A stretch of 64,000 nt of DNA from Bacteroidota bacterium (lineage in GTDB: Bacteria; Bacteroidota; Bacteroidia; Cytophagales; Cyclobacteriaceae), in assembly GCA_018267135.1 (NCBI GenBank), contig JAFDZA010000014.1, positions 1-64,000 on the forward strand, in the 5' to 3' direction. Within the stretch, counting starts at the first letter, position 1, and each line of letters starts with the position of its first letter. Both the position numbers and the translations under genes were made by a program. Of this stretch, positions 8,223 through 18,725 are shown piece after piece. The notes beneath the pieces are model-generated. The model was not told the DNA's origin and searched no databases. It saw only the letters and a program-made list of their open reading frames with translations.

Positions 8223-9917
8223 TTAGTGGTTAGCAAATTTTCTTTTTCGCAAATACGAACGCACGACACCAAAAATCATAACCGACAACACCGGCAAGAA
8301 GAGATTAATGAATTGCCAGGTAGTTTTATCTTTAATTTTCTCTTTATCAAGCGGCCTGATTTTTACTTCTTTATTCCGAACGCGGATCAACCCGTTTTCA
8401 TCAGTAAGATAGGCCACCATGTTCATCAGCAGGTCTTCATTGGCAAAGGTGTATTGCATAATCGGATCGAAACCAAGTTGCTGGGGTTTTTGTTCGCGCT
8501 TGTTTACATCATTGCGGGCTACATCGCCATCGGCTACGACAATAATTTTGGCGGGCCGGCTATGATTCCGGAAACCGGTTGTATCCACCCCATCGGGGGC
8601 AAAACGATTTTTAAACAGCGAAGTAAAACGCCCCTCCAGTAAATAAGCAACCGGTATTTTTCCCTGGTTAAAGTTGCCCTCCTGAAGTTGCTTACGCAGA
8701 TCATTTACACCCACCTTTACCGGGGTTGTAATTTTGCGGGTATAGGGGGAGGAGAAGAGGAGCGGAGTCTTTTTGATGCCGGTGGCTTTCACAGTATCTA
8801 TGCTGCTGATGAATTTAGTAAGCGTGGCATCGAGGTGGCGGGTAATGGGGTGTTCGGCATATTGATTGATCAGCGGGAAGAAGGGCCAATCCAACTGCAT
8901 CATTTGCGGACGGTTTCCGGCTTTCCCTACTACGATGGGGTATTTTCCGGCTACGCGATCTTCAATTAAATCAGGGTTGATACGTAGCCCATATTTAAAA
9001 AGCTGGTCGTCCAGTTGGGTGTTGTAGGGAAAGGCATAGTAATCATCGCGCGAGGCACTATCCATGTTGGCATCCATGCGGTCGAGCAGAAAAAGCAGAT
9101 TGCCTCCGTGCATGAGGTATTGATCCAGTTTGTATTTGTCAGTTTGCGAAAAAGCCTGCGTTGGCTTGGCAACGATCAGCAATGAAAAATTTTTCATTTG
9201 TTTTTTTTCAGCCAGATCGACCGGCTGAATCTGATACTGTTCCGACAATGAATGAATAAAACTAGCCACCTCTAAACTGTCTAACTCCCCATGTCCTTTT
9301 ATCCAGCCAATCTGTTTTTGGTTGGGGTTACTCAATTTGTAGATGGCGTTGGCCAGTTCGTATTCGGCACCTTCAATAGATTCGTTCAATACTTCTTGTG
9401 CATTTTTAGCGCGATTGCCTTTCAGCAGCATCACGCCTGCCTCAAAACCGCCATAAGAAACCAATGCCCCGGGAAAAATAAATTTTTCTACACGCTGCCC
9501 GTTTTGAGTTTCAATTACATTCATGGGAGTAATCCCTTTCGAAGCCAGCGCACTCATAAATTCGTTCCGTGCTTTTTCTCCTTTGGCCTGGGTGGGGTTA
9601 GTGAAAATAAATTTTACTTTGTTGTGAGAATAAACCCGAAACTCTTCCAGTGTTTCCTTAATGGCTTTTTGAAAACGTTTAAAGCCCGGATTCAAATCGC
9701 CTTCCAGAAAGACCTCTACAAAAACATCATCGTCCAAATTTCTTAGCAGTTCTTTCGTTTGAGGCTTAATGGTGTAGCGTTTTTCTTCGGTCAGGTCGAG
9801 CCTGAAAAAATAGCTTTGCGAAACTAAGTTAAGCAACACCACAAAAGCAATTCCATTTGCCAGCAGCAAAAGGTCGCCTGTTTTTTTTTGGTGTGATATG
9901 GAGCGAAAGAATTTCAT
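8223..9917 (-). CDS. gldG: GldG, auxiliary subunit of gliding-associated ABC transporter
   Basis: GldG with GldF and GldA forms an ABC transporter linked to gliding motility in Flavobacterium; similar operons occur in non-gliding relatives, so motility is not proven. The start at 9917 gives MKFFRSISHQKK and an ATGA overlap with gldF; an ATG at 9923 is also possible. A membrane helix lies near residues 17-37 (LLLLANGIAFVVLLNLV). A large soluble ABC-type auxiliary domain follows (VEVFLEGDLNPGFKRFQ, IGWIKGHGELDS, GGNLLFLLDRMDANMDS). A second helix is near the C-terminus (INLFLPVLSVMIFGVV) with a basic RKRKF tail. Length of about 565 fits the family. Confidence 0.92.
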   Translation of the reverse strand: MKFFRSISHQKKTGDLLLLANGIAFVVLLNLVSQSYFFRLDLTEEKRYTIKPQTKELLRNLDDDVFVEVFLEGDLNPGFKRFQKAIKETLEEFRVYSHNKVKFIFTNPTQAKGEKARNEFMSALASKGITPMNVIETQNGQRVEKFIFPGALVSYGGFEAGVMLLKGNRAKNAQEVLNESIEGAEYELANAIYKLSNPNQKQIGWIKGHGELDSLEVASFIHSLSEQYQIQPVDLAEKKQMKNFSLLIVAKPTQAFSQTDKYKLDQYLMHGGNLLFLLDRMDANMDSASRDDYYAFPYNTQLDDQLFKYGLRINPDLIEDRVAGKYPIVVGKAGNRPQMMQLDWPFFPLINQYAEHPITRHLDATLTKFISSIDTVKATGIKKTPLLFSSPYTRKITTPVKVGVNDLRKQLQEGNFNQGKIPVAYLLEGRFTSLFKNRFAPDGVDTTGFRNHSRPAKIIVVADGDVARNDVNKREQKPQQLGFDPIMQYTFANEDLLMNMVAYLTDENGLIRVRNKEVKIRPLDKEKIKDKTTWQFINLFLPVLSVMIFGVVRSYLRKRKFANH

Positions 9918-10639
9918 TGCCATTGTCTGCTCCCAATGATGGTCTTGGCACACAACAGTGCCAACCCCGTTACACTTAAAAAATAAATAACATCGCGGCT
10001 GTCGATCAATCCCTTACTTAAAGAATCGTAATGATAGAGTATTCCTACTTGCTTAATCAACAAAGAGGCATTGCCGCTGAGGGTAGATAGCGAATCGAAC
10101 CCGGTGTAGAAAATGAAACAAAGGAAAGCGGCTACAATAAAAGATATAATCTGGTTAGATGTGAAGGTAGAGGCGCAAATACCAAAACTGCAAAATACGG
10201 CTGCCAGCAAACTAAGCCCGATGTACGAACCGATTACCCCGGCCGTATCTACATTGCCGGTGGGGTTTCCTAACTGGGATATGGAAAAATAATAAACAAC
10301 CGTGGGAGCCAGTGCCACCAGCGTTAAGGTAAAGGCGGCTAAAAATTTCCCCAATACGATGTCCCAGTCGGTAAGGGGTTTGGTCAGGAGCAATTCCATG
10401 GTGCCCATTTTTTTTTCTTCGGCAAAACTTTTCATGGTAATGGCCGGAATCAGAAAAATAAAAACATAAGGCCCGGTAGAAAAAAGCGTGCCCATATCGG
10501 CAAATCCATACTCTAACACAGACGTTTCCGGGAAAACCCATAGCAACAACCCGATGCCGGTAAGAAACACGCTGATAACTAAGTAAGCAATGAGCGAGTT
10601 GAGGTAGCTGTTAAATTCTTTAATAAAAATCCGGATCAT
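9914..10639 (-). CDS. gldF: GldF, permease of gliding-associated ABC transporter
   Basis: An ABC-2 type permease of 241 residues with six predicted membrane helices (for example LNSLIAYLVISVFLTGIGLL near 14-33). It contains the conserved cytosolic segment EEKKMGTMELLLTKPLTDWD, where the first intracellular loop contacts the ATPase. It overlaps gldA upstream and gldG downstream by ATGA junctions, so the three are tightly co-translated. The transported substrate is not established for this family. Confidence 0.92.
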   Translation of the reverse strand: MIRIFIKEFNSYLNSLIAYLVISVFLTGIGLLLWVFPETSVLEYGFADMGTLFSTGPYVFIFLIPAITMKSFAEEKKMGTMELLLTKPLTDWDIVLGKFLAAFTLTLVALAPTVVYYFSISQLGNPTGNVDTAGVIGSYIGLSLLAAVFCSFGICASTFTSNQIISFIVAAFLCFIFYTGFDSLSTLSGNASLLIKQVGILYHYDSLSKGLIDSRDVIYFLSVTGLALLCAKTIIGSRQWQ

Positions 10640-11556
10640 ACCGCAGCTTCGGTGGTTAGTGAACGGAAAATTTCTTCGATTGAGTTTTCTTCGTGCCGCA
10701 GGCTGATTAACGAAATATTTTTTTCGGTGCTGAACCGGATAAGCTCGGGGCGCACGTCATAGTGAGGAGAAACATGAATGTAAAACTGATTATTTCGGAT
10801 CACTACTTTTTCTACTCCGGGCAGAGCCGATAAATCTTCCGGGGCCACGGCTTCTTTAAACTCGACCACGAGCACCGGTTGAGTTTCATTTTTGCCAGTC
10901 AGGTGGCTGAGCGAGTCATCAGCTACCAGCTTACCTTGATGGATGATGATTACGCGGTCGCACAACGCTTGTACTTCCTGCATAATATGGGTAGAGAAAA
11001 TCACGGTTTTATTATGGCTGATAGCTTTAATCAGTTTTCTGATTTCAAGGATTTGGTTGGGGTCGAGACCGGTGGTGGGTTCATCTAAAATGAGGACAGA
11101 CGGATTATGAATTAACGCCTGGGCCAAACCAACGCGCTGACGGTAGCCTTTGGAGAGCGACCCGATCAGTTTATTTTGTTCTACTTCCAGACCACAAAGC
11201 GAAATCATTTCTTTTACTCTTCCTTTGATCTGCTGTGATGGAATCTGGTAAAGATGTCCGATAAAAGCCAGGTATTCGTGCACAAACATATCGAGGTAAA
11301 GCGGGTTGTGTTCGGGCAGATAGCCAATCATCTTTTTTACCAACAAGGGCTGCTCGGATACCGAATGGCCATTTACCCGCACCTCTCCCCGGGTAGCCGG
11401 TATAAACCCCGTAGCTATTTTTAAGGTAGTAGATTTGCCCGCTCCGTTGGGGCCGAGAAATCCTACAATCTCGCCCTGCGCTACCGAAAAAGAAACAGCA
11501 TCAACGGCCTTTTGAGAGCCGTATATTTTGGTAAGCTGGGTTACGGTTAGCGACAT
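10636..11556 (-). CDS. gldA: GldA, ATP-binding subunit of gliding-associated ABC transporter
   Basis: ABC ATPase of about 306 residues. Walker A is GPNGAGKST (near residue 37), the signature is LSKGYRQRVGLAQAL, Walker B is VLILDEPTTGLDP, and the switch His lies in FSTHIMQEV. The C-terminal 80 residues form the extra domain common in GldA-type ATPases. ATG 11556 (MSLTVTQLTKIYG) is preferred; the frame extends only to a TTG at 11565. It heads a gldA-gldF-gldG-DUF4340 unit. In Flavobacterium johnsoniae gldA lies apart from gldFG, whereas here all three are contiguous. Confidence 0.92.
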   Translation of the reverse strand: MSLTVTQLTKIYGSQKAVDAVSFSVAQGEIVGFLGPNGAGKSTTLKIATGFIPATRGEVRVNGHSVSEQPLLVKKMIGYLPEHNPLYLDMFVHEYLAFIGHLYQIPSQQIKGRVKEMISLCGLEVEQNKLIGSLSKGYRQRVGLAQALIHNPSVLILDEPTTGLDPNQILEIRKLIKAISHNKTVIFSTHIMQEVQALCDRVIIIHQGKLVADDSLSHLTGKNETQPVLVVEFKEAVAPEDLSALPGVEKVVIRNNQFYIHVSPHYDVRPELIRFSTEKNISLISLRHEENSIEEIFRSLTTEAAV

Positions 11557-11727
11557 GTACGGCAAAAATACAAAATTGCTCTTGGGATTGAGCCACGAAA
11601 CAGATGGAAGTAAATAATTGTTAACAACTTCTAAAATCCGATTACCAAACGGCTGCCCGGCCGATGTATAGCCATTGCAAGTGAAAACACTTTTGGTGTA
11701 ATTTGCGTCTGTTAAATTTTTTTAATT

Positions 11728-13203
11728 ATGAAGGCTCGGCTATTGGTTATTTTTTGGTTGGCAACTTCGCTGGCAGTTGCCCAAAGCGGGTATAAAATCA
11801 ATTTTAAAATTAAGACCTGGAAAGATACCACGGTGTATCTGGGGAGCTATGTGGGCGAAAGCACCGTGCTGATGGATACCGCTCAGGTAAAGAATGGCCT
11901 TTTTTCATTTTACGGAAAGAAGACATTGCCTCAGGGGGTTTACTATTTAGTGCTGGACAAGAACAAGTTGTTTGAATTTGTAATTGGTAAAAATCAATTT
12001 TTCACGTTAGAAACACACGCCTCGGGGTATTTAAAAATGGATGAATACGTTAACAATATGGTAGTGAAAGACGATGAAGATAATAAGCTATACTATGAAA
12101 ACATTGCTTATAACATCGAACGAAATAAAGAAATTGAGCCGTTCATTAAAACATTGAAAGACACTACGCTAAAAGAAGACCAGAAGAAAGAAGCACGTGC
12201 CGCCTTTGCCAAGGTGAATGATCAGGTAATGGCTCATCAAAAAGAGTTGATTGAAAAACATCCGTCTTTGCTTACCGCCCGCATCATGAAAGCCACACAG
12301 TCAGTGCACGTTCCCGATCCGCCTAAAAAAGCCGATGGTTCAATTGACTCAACCTTTCAATTAAAATATTACCGTCAGCATTTTTTCGACAATTTTGATT
12401 TGGCTGATGAGGCGATGATTCACCTTTCACAGCCATTGTATCAGGAAAAACTGAAAGAATATCTCTCTCGTTTATTTTTACAAACCCCCGACAGCGTTAC
12501 ACAAGCCGTAAACGAATTAGCTGCCCGCGTAAAATCGAATAAAGAAACTTATAAATATTTAGTGTGGAGCTGTATGTTCTTATACCAACAACCCGAAATT
12601 ATGGGGTTAGACGAAGTATTTGTAAAACTGTACGACACCTATTTTGCTTCCGGGGAAATGGACTATTGGGCCAACGCCCGATTAAAACAAACGGTAAAAG
12701 AATATGCCGATAAAATACGCTCGTGCATGCTGGGACACAAAGGAGCCAACCTGATTATGCAAGATCAGCATTTACGACCCCAATCTATGTACGATATTAA
12801 AGCCAAGTACACCATCTTATTTATTTTCCGACCCGACTGCGGCCACTGCCGCGAAGAAACGCCCAAGTTGGTTGAGTTTTATAAAAAAAATAAAAGCAAA
12901 TACAATTTAGAAGTGTTTGCCGTAGCTACCGATACTTCTATGAAAATGATGCGCGATTTTATTAAAGAATTTAAAACACCCTGGATAACCGTAAACGGGC
13001 CGCGCAGCTATATTAAAGAGCACTTCAGTAAATTATATTATGCCGACACCACCCCCAGCACCTATATTTTAGACGACAAAAAAATCATCATTGCCAAGAA
13101 AATACCGATCAAGCAAATAGATGACTTCTTAACCAAGCACGAACGGTTTTTGCAACTGAAAAAATCCGCTGCCGCCAATGCCACCAAAGGAACGGGGCAT
13201 TAA
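11728..13203 (+). CDS. Secreted thioredoxin-fold protein with DUF4369-like N-terminus
   Basis: A 491-residue exported protein. A signal peptide spans 1-18 (LLVIFWLATSLAVAQ). About 20-120 resembles the DUF4369 beta-domain found in Bacteroidota TlpA-like proteins. About 130-330 is helical, similar to DUF5106. The C-terminal thioredoxin domain starts near 355 and contains FRPDCGHCREETPK, a CxxC redox motif with Gly-His between the cysteines. A cis-Pro region is visible in TTPSTYIL. It probably acts as a periplasmic thiol-disulfide reductase, but the partner is unknown. It stands alone, divergent from gldA, with a 160-bp upstream gap containing the weak box TAATTTG near 11699. Confidence 0.8.
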   Translation: MKARLLVIFWLATSLAVAQSGYKINFKIKTWKDTTVYLGSYVGESTVLMDTAQVKNGLFSFYGKKTLPQGVYYLVLDKNKLFEFVIGKNQFFTLETHASGYLKMDEYVNNMVVKDDEDNKLYYENIAYNIERNKEIEPFIKTLKDTTLKEDQKKEARAAFAKVNDQVMAHQKELIEKHPSLLTARIMKATQSVHVPDPPKKADGSIDSTFQLKYYRQHFFDNFDLADEAMIHLSQPLYQEKLKEYLSRLFLQTPDSVTQAVNELAARVKSNKETYKYLVWSCMFLYQQPEIMGLDEVFVKLYDTYFASGEMDYWANARLKQTVKEYADKIRSCMLGHKGANLIMQDQHLRPQSMYDIKAKYTILFIFRPDCGHCREETPKLVEFYKKNKSKYNLEVFAVATDTSMKMMRDFIKEFKTPWITVNGPRSYIKEHFSKLYYADTTPSTYILDDKKIIIAKKIPIKQIDDFLTKHERFLQLKKSAAANATKGTGH

Positions 13204-13280
13204 CCTGCTAAAATATTTTCCTCTATCCATGCAACTATTTGCGGTGATGAGAGTATCTAACAGGTATAAAACACATACCC

Positions 13281-13739
13281 ATGGATATTTCCCGTTTATT
13301 TGGAAAGAAAAAGAAACCATTTCGGGCTTTTTGCACCATTACACACGAACCGCTTGAGTCGGGATTGGGTTATTTACTTACCACCGCTCAGATTATTTCA
13401 TCTAAAAAATATTGGGACTGGGTAATGACCGAACCCGAAACACTTTCGTACACCATCTCGCACTTTAATAACCAACCGGCCGGCACACAAATGCGCCACC
13501 TTATTTTTGAAAAATATGCTGCAGTAGCCAAGCCGTGGATTATCTCCGATTCAATCATCAATTATTTTGAAGTAAACAAAACCGAAGCCCGTAACGGGGC
13601 CAAGAAATGGTGGGAGAGCCAGGGTTCATACACTCCGGAAGCATCCGGGCCGGCCGCCCAACAATTAGATGGCGGAAAGTTTAACAGTTATAAAGAATAC
13701 GCAGTATTGGAAGCGGGACGGAATAAAGTGGCTACATAA
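13281..13739 (+). CDS. Conserved-looking hypothetical protein, 152 aa
   Basis: No family was recognised. The protein is soluble, begins MDISRLFGKKKKPFR, and has no signal peptide or membrane segment. It has a compact pattern of aromatic residues (KKYWDWVMTEPETLSYTISHF) and a charged C-terminus. Codon use and composition match the neighbours, which supports a real gene. It is convergent with the polyprenyl synthase (8 nt between stops) and 77 nt downstream of the thioredoxin-fold gene; no functional link is evident. Confidence 0.6.
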   Translation: MDISRLFGKKKKPFRAFCTITHEPLESGLGYLLTTAQIISSKKYWDWVMTEPETLSYTISHFNNQPAGTQMRHLIFEKYAAVAKPWIISDSIINYFEVNKTEARNGAKKWWESQGSYTPEASGPAAQQLDGGKFNSYKEYAVLEAGRNKVAT

Positions 13740-13747
13740 CCCAAGCC

Positions 13748-14722
13748 TTAGCTTTGGCGCTCAATTGTAAACTGCACCAACTGGCCTAACGAGTTTTTAT
13801 ATTCCGAATCAGGAAATGATTTTAATTTTTCGAGTGCCTGATGGTAGTATCTGTTCATGGCTTCGCGGGCATAATCTATGCCGCCAGAATTTTTTACAAA
13901 TGAAATTACTTCGCGTATTTTTTTAGGATCGCTATCGCCCTTTCTTACTAACCCTATTATTTTTCTTTTTTCCAGCCACGTACTTTTAGATAAGGCATAG
14001 ATCAGCGGTAAAGTCATTTTTTTTTCTTTAATATCAATGCCCACCGGCTTGCCTATTTCTTCTTCGCCATAATCAAAAAGATCGTCTTTAATTTGAAAGG
14101 CCATACCCACAAATTCGCCAAACAAGTGCATTTCTTTTACCATTTCAGGGGCAGCCCCGGCCGAGCTGGCACCGATGGCACAACACGAAGCAATTAGCGA
14201 AGCTGTTTTTTGTCGGATTACTTCGTAGTAAATCTCTTCCGATATATCCAGATGGCGTGCTTTTTCCATCTGGAGCAACTCGCCTTCGCTCATTTGTTTT
14301 ACGGCTTCCGTGCAGATGGCCAGCAATTCGTAATCTTTATGCTCGAGCGCCAGAAAGAGCCCACGAGTTAATAGAAAATCGCCTACCAAAACGGCAATCT
14401 TGTTCTTCCATAAGGCATTTACCGAAAAAAAACCCCTGCGGTAGTTGGCATTGTCCACCACATCATCGTGCACCAAGCTGGCGGTGTGCACTAATTCAAT
14501 CAGCCCCGCCCCGCGAAAAGTAGATTCGTTGATGCCGCCACACATACCTGCGCTCAAAAAAACAAACAAGGGCCTCATCTGCTTGCCTTTGCGCTTTACA
14601 ATGTAGTTCATAATCTGGTCGAGCAGCAGCACCTTGGTTTTCATGGCAGCCCGGAATTTGTGCTCAAATTCGTCCATCTCACGAGCTACGGGTCGCTTAA
14701 TATCGTCCAGTTTTAAAGACAT
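13748..14722 (-). CDS. Polyprenyl diphosphate synthase (IspB-like)
   Basis: Condenses isopentenyl diphosphate units onto an allylic diphosphate to make the long prenyl chain, probably for menaquinone. Both Asp-rich motifs are present: DDVVD in LVHDDVVDNANYRRG (first, near residue 86) and DDLFD in IKDDLFDYGEE (second). GKQMRPLFV supplies the diphosphate-binding Arg. ATG 14722 (MSLKLDDIKRP) is preferred over ATG 14740 because it matches the usual N-terminus. The 324-residue length is normal. Chain length cannot be read reliably from the sequence. Confidence 0.9.
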   Translation of the reverse strand: MSLKLDDIKRPVAREMDEFEHKFRAAMKTKVLLLDQIMNYIVKRKGKQMRPLFVFLSAGMCGGINESTFRGAGLIELVHTASLVHDDVVDNANYRRGFFSVNALWKNKIAVLVGDFLLTRGLFLALEHKDYELLAICTEAVKQMSEGELLQMEKARHLDISEEIYYEVIRQKTASLIASCCAIGASSAGAAPEMVKEMHLFGEFVGMAFQIKDDLFDYGEEEIGKPVGIDIKEKKMTLPLIYALSKSTWLEKRKIIGLVRKGDSDPKKIREVISFVKNSGGIDYAREAMNRYYHQALEKLKSFPDSEYKNSLGQLVQFTIERQS

Positions 14723-14837
14723 AGTTGCAAGTATAATCATTCGTAAACAGTTCCTTCATCCGCCTCGTAAGATTTGAGAATAAAAAAACTACGTATCGTT
14801 TACGGTAGGCCGTTTACTATTTCTTAATTTTCGGGTT

Positions 14838-15677
14838 ATGGCAACTTTCGACAAATACTGGGCGCAGTTCATTTTTATTGTAACCGTGCTGGCAATTACG
14901 GTGATGATCTCTCTGGTATTGCGTTACTTTCTGGGGCGTTTCATCCGGGCTGCTTCCCGCAAATTAAAAGTAGATCCTACCCGCTACAATTTTTTTAAAA
15001 ATGCAGTTGATTTTATTTTGTTCTTCATTGCCACGGTTATCATCTTCCGGTCTATTCCTGCTTTGCATACTTATGGCACCGGCCTGCTAACGGGGGCGGG
15101 GGTATTGGCCGCTATTGTGGGGTTTGCTTCGCAATCAGCTTTTTCGAATATCGTAAGTGGTATTTTTTTAGTCATTTTCAAGCCTTTTAGCGTAGGCGAT
15201 CGGATACGGGTAGGGCAACTTTATGCGGGCGATGTAGAAGATATTACCCTACGCCACACGGTTATTAAAGATTTTGAAAACCGAAGGGTCATTATCCCCA
15301 ATGCGGTCATCAGCAATGAAACGATCATCAACTCTACTATTTCAGACGAAAAAATTTGTGTGTACATCGAGGTAGCGGTGGTGTTTCATACCCATCTCGA
15401 CCAGGCCATACGCATTATACAGGAAGAAGCCACGCAGCACCGTTACTACATAGACAACCGCAATGCCATCGATACAGCCCGGGGCGAAACACCGGTCATG
15501 GTGCGTGTTCTTACTTTTCTTGACGGGGGCATCTTGCTTCGCGCTTATGTATGGACAAGAAATGTTTCCGATGCCTTTGATTTAAAATGCGATCTGAATA
15601 AATCCATTAAAGAACGGTTTGATAAAGAAGGCATTGTGCTCTCGGCTATGCAGTATCAGGTAGTAGGTAAAATATGA
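14838..15677 (+). CDS. Small-conductance mechanosensitive channel, MscS family
   Basis: Opens on membrane tension to release solutes after osmotic downshock. The 279-residue protein has three helices (about 10-32, 57-76 and 80-117). The pore helix is the Ala/Gly-rich GAGVLAAIVGFASQSAFSNI, followed by the conserved loop FKPFSVGDRIRVGQ and beta-domain sequence IPNAVISNETIINST. This is the minimal MscS architecture. Its stop at 15677 is 4 nt before the GTG of the corA gene, so the two form a small membrane-transport operon. Confidence 0.92.
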   Translation: MATFDKYWAQFIFIVTVLAITVMISLVLRYFLGRFIRAASRKLKVDPTRYNFFKNAVDFILFFIATVIIFRSIPALHTYGTGLLTGAGVLAAIVGFASQSAFSNIVSGIFLVIFKPFSVGDRIRVGQLYAGDVEDITLRHTVIKDFENRRVIIPNAVISNETIINSTISDEKICVYIEVAVVFHTHLDQAIRIIQEEATQHRYYIDNRNAIDTARGETPVMVRVLTFLDGGILLRAYVWTRNVSDAFDLKCDLNKSIKERFDKEGIVLSAMQYQVVGKI

Positions 15678-15681
15678 GCCG

Positions 15682-16686
15682 GTGAAAAAAAAATCAGAAC
15701 CCATTCCGAATCAGGTTATTCTCGAACTGATTCAATACAATGAAAAAGAATTTTCGAAATATGATGCCCTGCCCATAGACGAGTTGCTGAAAAGGCAACG
15801 TGCCGAGCTGGTAAACTGGATTAACCTGGATGGGTTAACCGATGGCGAGCTGGTAAATAAAATAGGAATTCAATTTTCGCTGCATAGTTTATTACTGGAA
15901 GACATTACCAGCGAACATCCGCCCCGTGTGGAAGAGTATGATGAGTATCTTTTCTTTTCGTTAAAAATGTTGTACCGGATAGAAAATAATGAAATAGATT
16001 ACGAGCAGATCAGTTTTGTGCTGGGGCGTCATTACTTATTGTCGTTTCAGGAAAAGGAAGGGGATCCGTTCGATACCCTGCGCGAACGCATCAGGCTGGA
16101 TATGGGCCGGGTTAGAAAAAAGAAGGCCGACTACCTTCTGTACCGGCTTATAGATATTATTGTTGATAACTACTATGTGGTACTCGATGCCATAGGCCAG
16201 CAAATTGAGCAGATTGAGGAGCAGATCTACAACTCGAACACCGGGCAGGAGTTTCGCAAAATTCAACGGCTAAAAAAAGAATTGATCTTTTTACGCAAAG
16301 CGTTATACCCCTTGCGCGATGCTTTGAATAAACTTATTAAAGATGAAAGTGGATTTATTGACCCCGCCAACGAGCGGTTTTTTTCGGATGTGTACAGCCA
16401 TGTGGCCCACCTGATTGATTCGTTAGACACCTACCGCGACCTAACCTCCAGCCTCATGGATATTTACATGAACACCCAAAACACCCGCTTAAATGAGGTG
16501 ATGAAAGTACTTACCGTTATTTCTACCATATTCATTCCGCTCACCTTCATTGTAGGTGTGTATGGTATGAACTTTCAATTTATGCCCGAACTGCACTGGA
16601 AATTCAGCTACCCGGTAGTGTGGGCTGTTATGCTGACGGTAACCATAGGGATGGTTTTCTATTTTAGATACAAAAAGTGGTTTTGA
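15682..16686 (+). CDS. corA: CorA-family magnesium/cobalt transporter
   Basis: A 334-residue divalent-cation channel. A long cytosolic funnel domain is followed by two C-terminal membrane helices. The signature YGMNFQFMPE has GMN at residues 295-297, at the mouth of the pore; the second helix ends in the basic tail FRYKKWF. The start is GTG at 15682, directly after the mscS stop. The MPEL sequence after GMN is the expected loop. It is followed by an imperfect hairpin (16721-16759) and then the Tet(X)-like gene. Confidence 0.93.
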   Translation: MKKKSEPIPNQVILELIQYNEKEFSKYDALPIDELLKRQRAELVNWINLDGLTDGELVNKIGIQFSLHSLLLEDITSEHPPRVEEYDEYLFFSLKMLYRIENNEIDYEQISFVLGRHYLLSFQEKEGDPFDTLRERIRLDMGRVRKKKADYLLYRLIDIIVDNYYVVLDAIGQQIEQIEEQIYNSNTGQEFRKIQRLKKELIFLRKALYPLRDALNKLIKDESGFIDPANERFFSDVYSHVAHLIDSLDTYRDLTSSLMDIYMNTQNTRLNEVMKVLTVISTIFIPLTFIVGVYGMNFQFMPELHWKFSYPVVWAVMLTVTIGMVFYFRYKKWF

Positions 16687-16720
16687 ACAGATGCCGGTGG
16701 GCTATAAGTGTGCCGCATAC

Positions 16721-17931
<1,211 letters not shown>

Positions 17932-18175
17932 ACGAACAGAAAAAACGACTACCAGCATCGCATTGGCAATAGGCGGGCTGAGCGGCTTTGTATCGACAGC
18001 AGTACAAAATTCAGTTTTTGTTCTTCTATTAATTTTTTTGCTAAAAATCCGTCACGGCCCCAATGGATTAGAATGAATGCCCAACTTTGGTTTGATCAAT
18101 TTATCGCTCCTCAATTTAGGCAGCGTTCTCGAAGCAAGTAATTCTGCGTAAAAAATTTTTATTGGGTTTGCGGTT
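17932..18175. other. Non-coding flank of Tet(X)-like gene, possible cassette border
   Basis: About 240 bp with no convincing gene. It opens with CGACTACCAGCATCGC and ATTGGCAATAGGCGGGCTGA, which resembles short border sequences I recall after mobile single-gene inserts in Bacteroidota genomes. The rest is AT-rich. The minus strand reads as peptide fragments with stops. No transposase or integrase remnant could be identified. Confidence 0.35.
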
Positions 18176-18574
18176 CTAATAAATATCGGCTCCTGTCAAT
18201 TTCATTTCAAACTGGTCGGCCAGGTTGGCTACTTCCTGCACCATTTCTTTGAGGGTCTCCTCCGAAATACCCGTAAGCGAGGCCGTAGCCTCTACCTGTA
18301 AATAATTTTCTTTAATAACAAACCGGCCATAGTTAAAAAAGGCGGTTTGCTCCAGCAGCATTTTATAATCTATTCCCGGCTTTACCGGGCATATTTTTGA
18401 GCGAACCGATACTATCTGGCGGCTGTATAAATCATTTTTTAAAACATGGCCCACCACCGTTTGAAAACGACCACCCGAAACCGGCACAATAATGATAGAA
18501 TAGGCCGGGTCGTACTCCGTGTATTGTCCGCCAATTTGGTCGGCATATTTTTTCATCAAGGCAGGTAAGTCCAT
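18176..18574 (-). CDS. Small soluble protein, possible YbjN/secretion-chaperone-like fold
   Basis: A 132-residue protein starting at ATG 18574 (MDLPALMKKYADQIGG). It has an alpha helix, alternating beta strands (YSIIIVPVSGGRFQTVVGHVL, FFNYGRFVIKENYLQVEATA), and a long acidic C-terminal helix (EETLKEMVQEVANLADQFEMKL). That layout recalls YbjN or type III chaperone-like folds, a weak assignment from pattern only. It has no signal peptide or catalytic motif. It stands between the foreign-looking Tet(X) segment and the divergent GGT-like gene. Confidence 0.6.
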   Translation of the reverse strand: MDLPALMKKYADQIGGQYTEYDPAYSIIIVPVSGGRFQTVVGHVLKNDLYSRQIVSVRSKICPVKPGIDYKMLLEQTAFFNYGRFVIKENYLQVEATASLTGISEETLKEMVQEVANLADQFEMKLTGADIY

Positions 18575-18725
18575 AAGTCAAAAGGTTTTACAGCAAGATA
18601 CAAAATGTAATGGTGTTCGTAAAGAACAAGGATCACACCATTTGTATGCGGTATCGCACATCTATCTTATTTTATACTTGAATGTTTGATTGAACTTACT
18701 ACTTTGATACCGAAACTCTTTTACC

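Noticed and set aside
8196..8642. Plus-strand 148-codon ORF antisense to gldG
   Set aside because: It lies wholly inside well-supported gldG and has no recognisable motif.
17932..18175. Possible transposase or gene remnant after the Tet(X)-like gene
   Set aside because: Both strands were read; only short peptide fragments with stops appear, with no recognisable domain.
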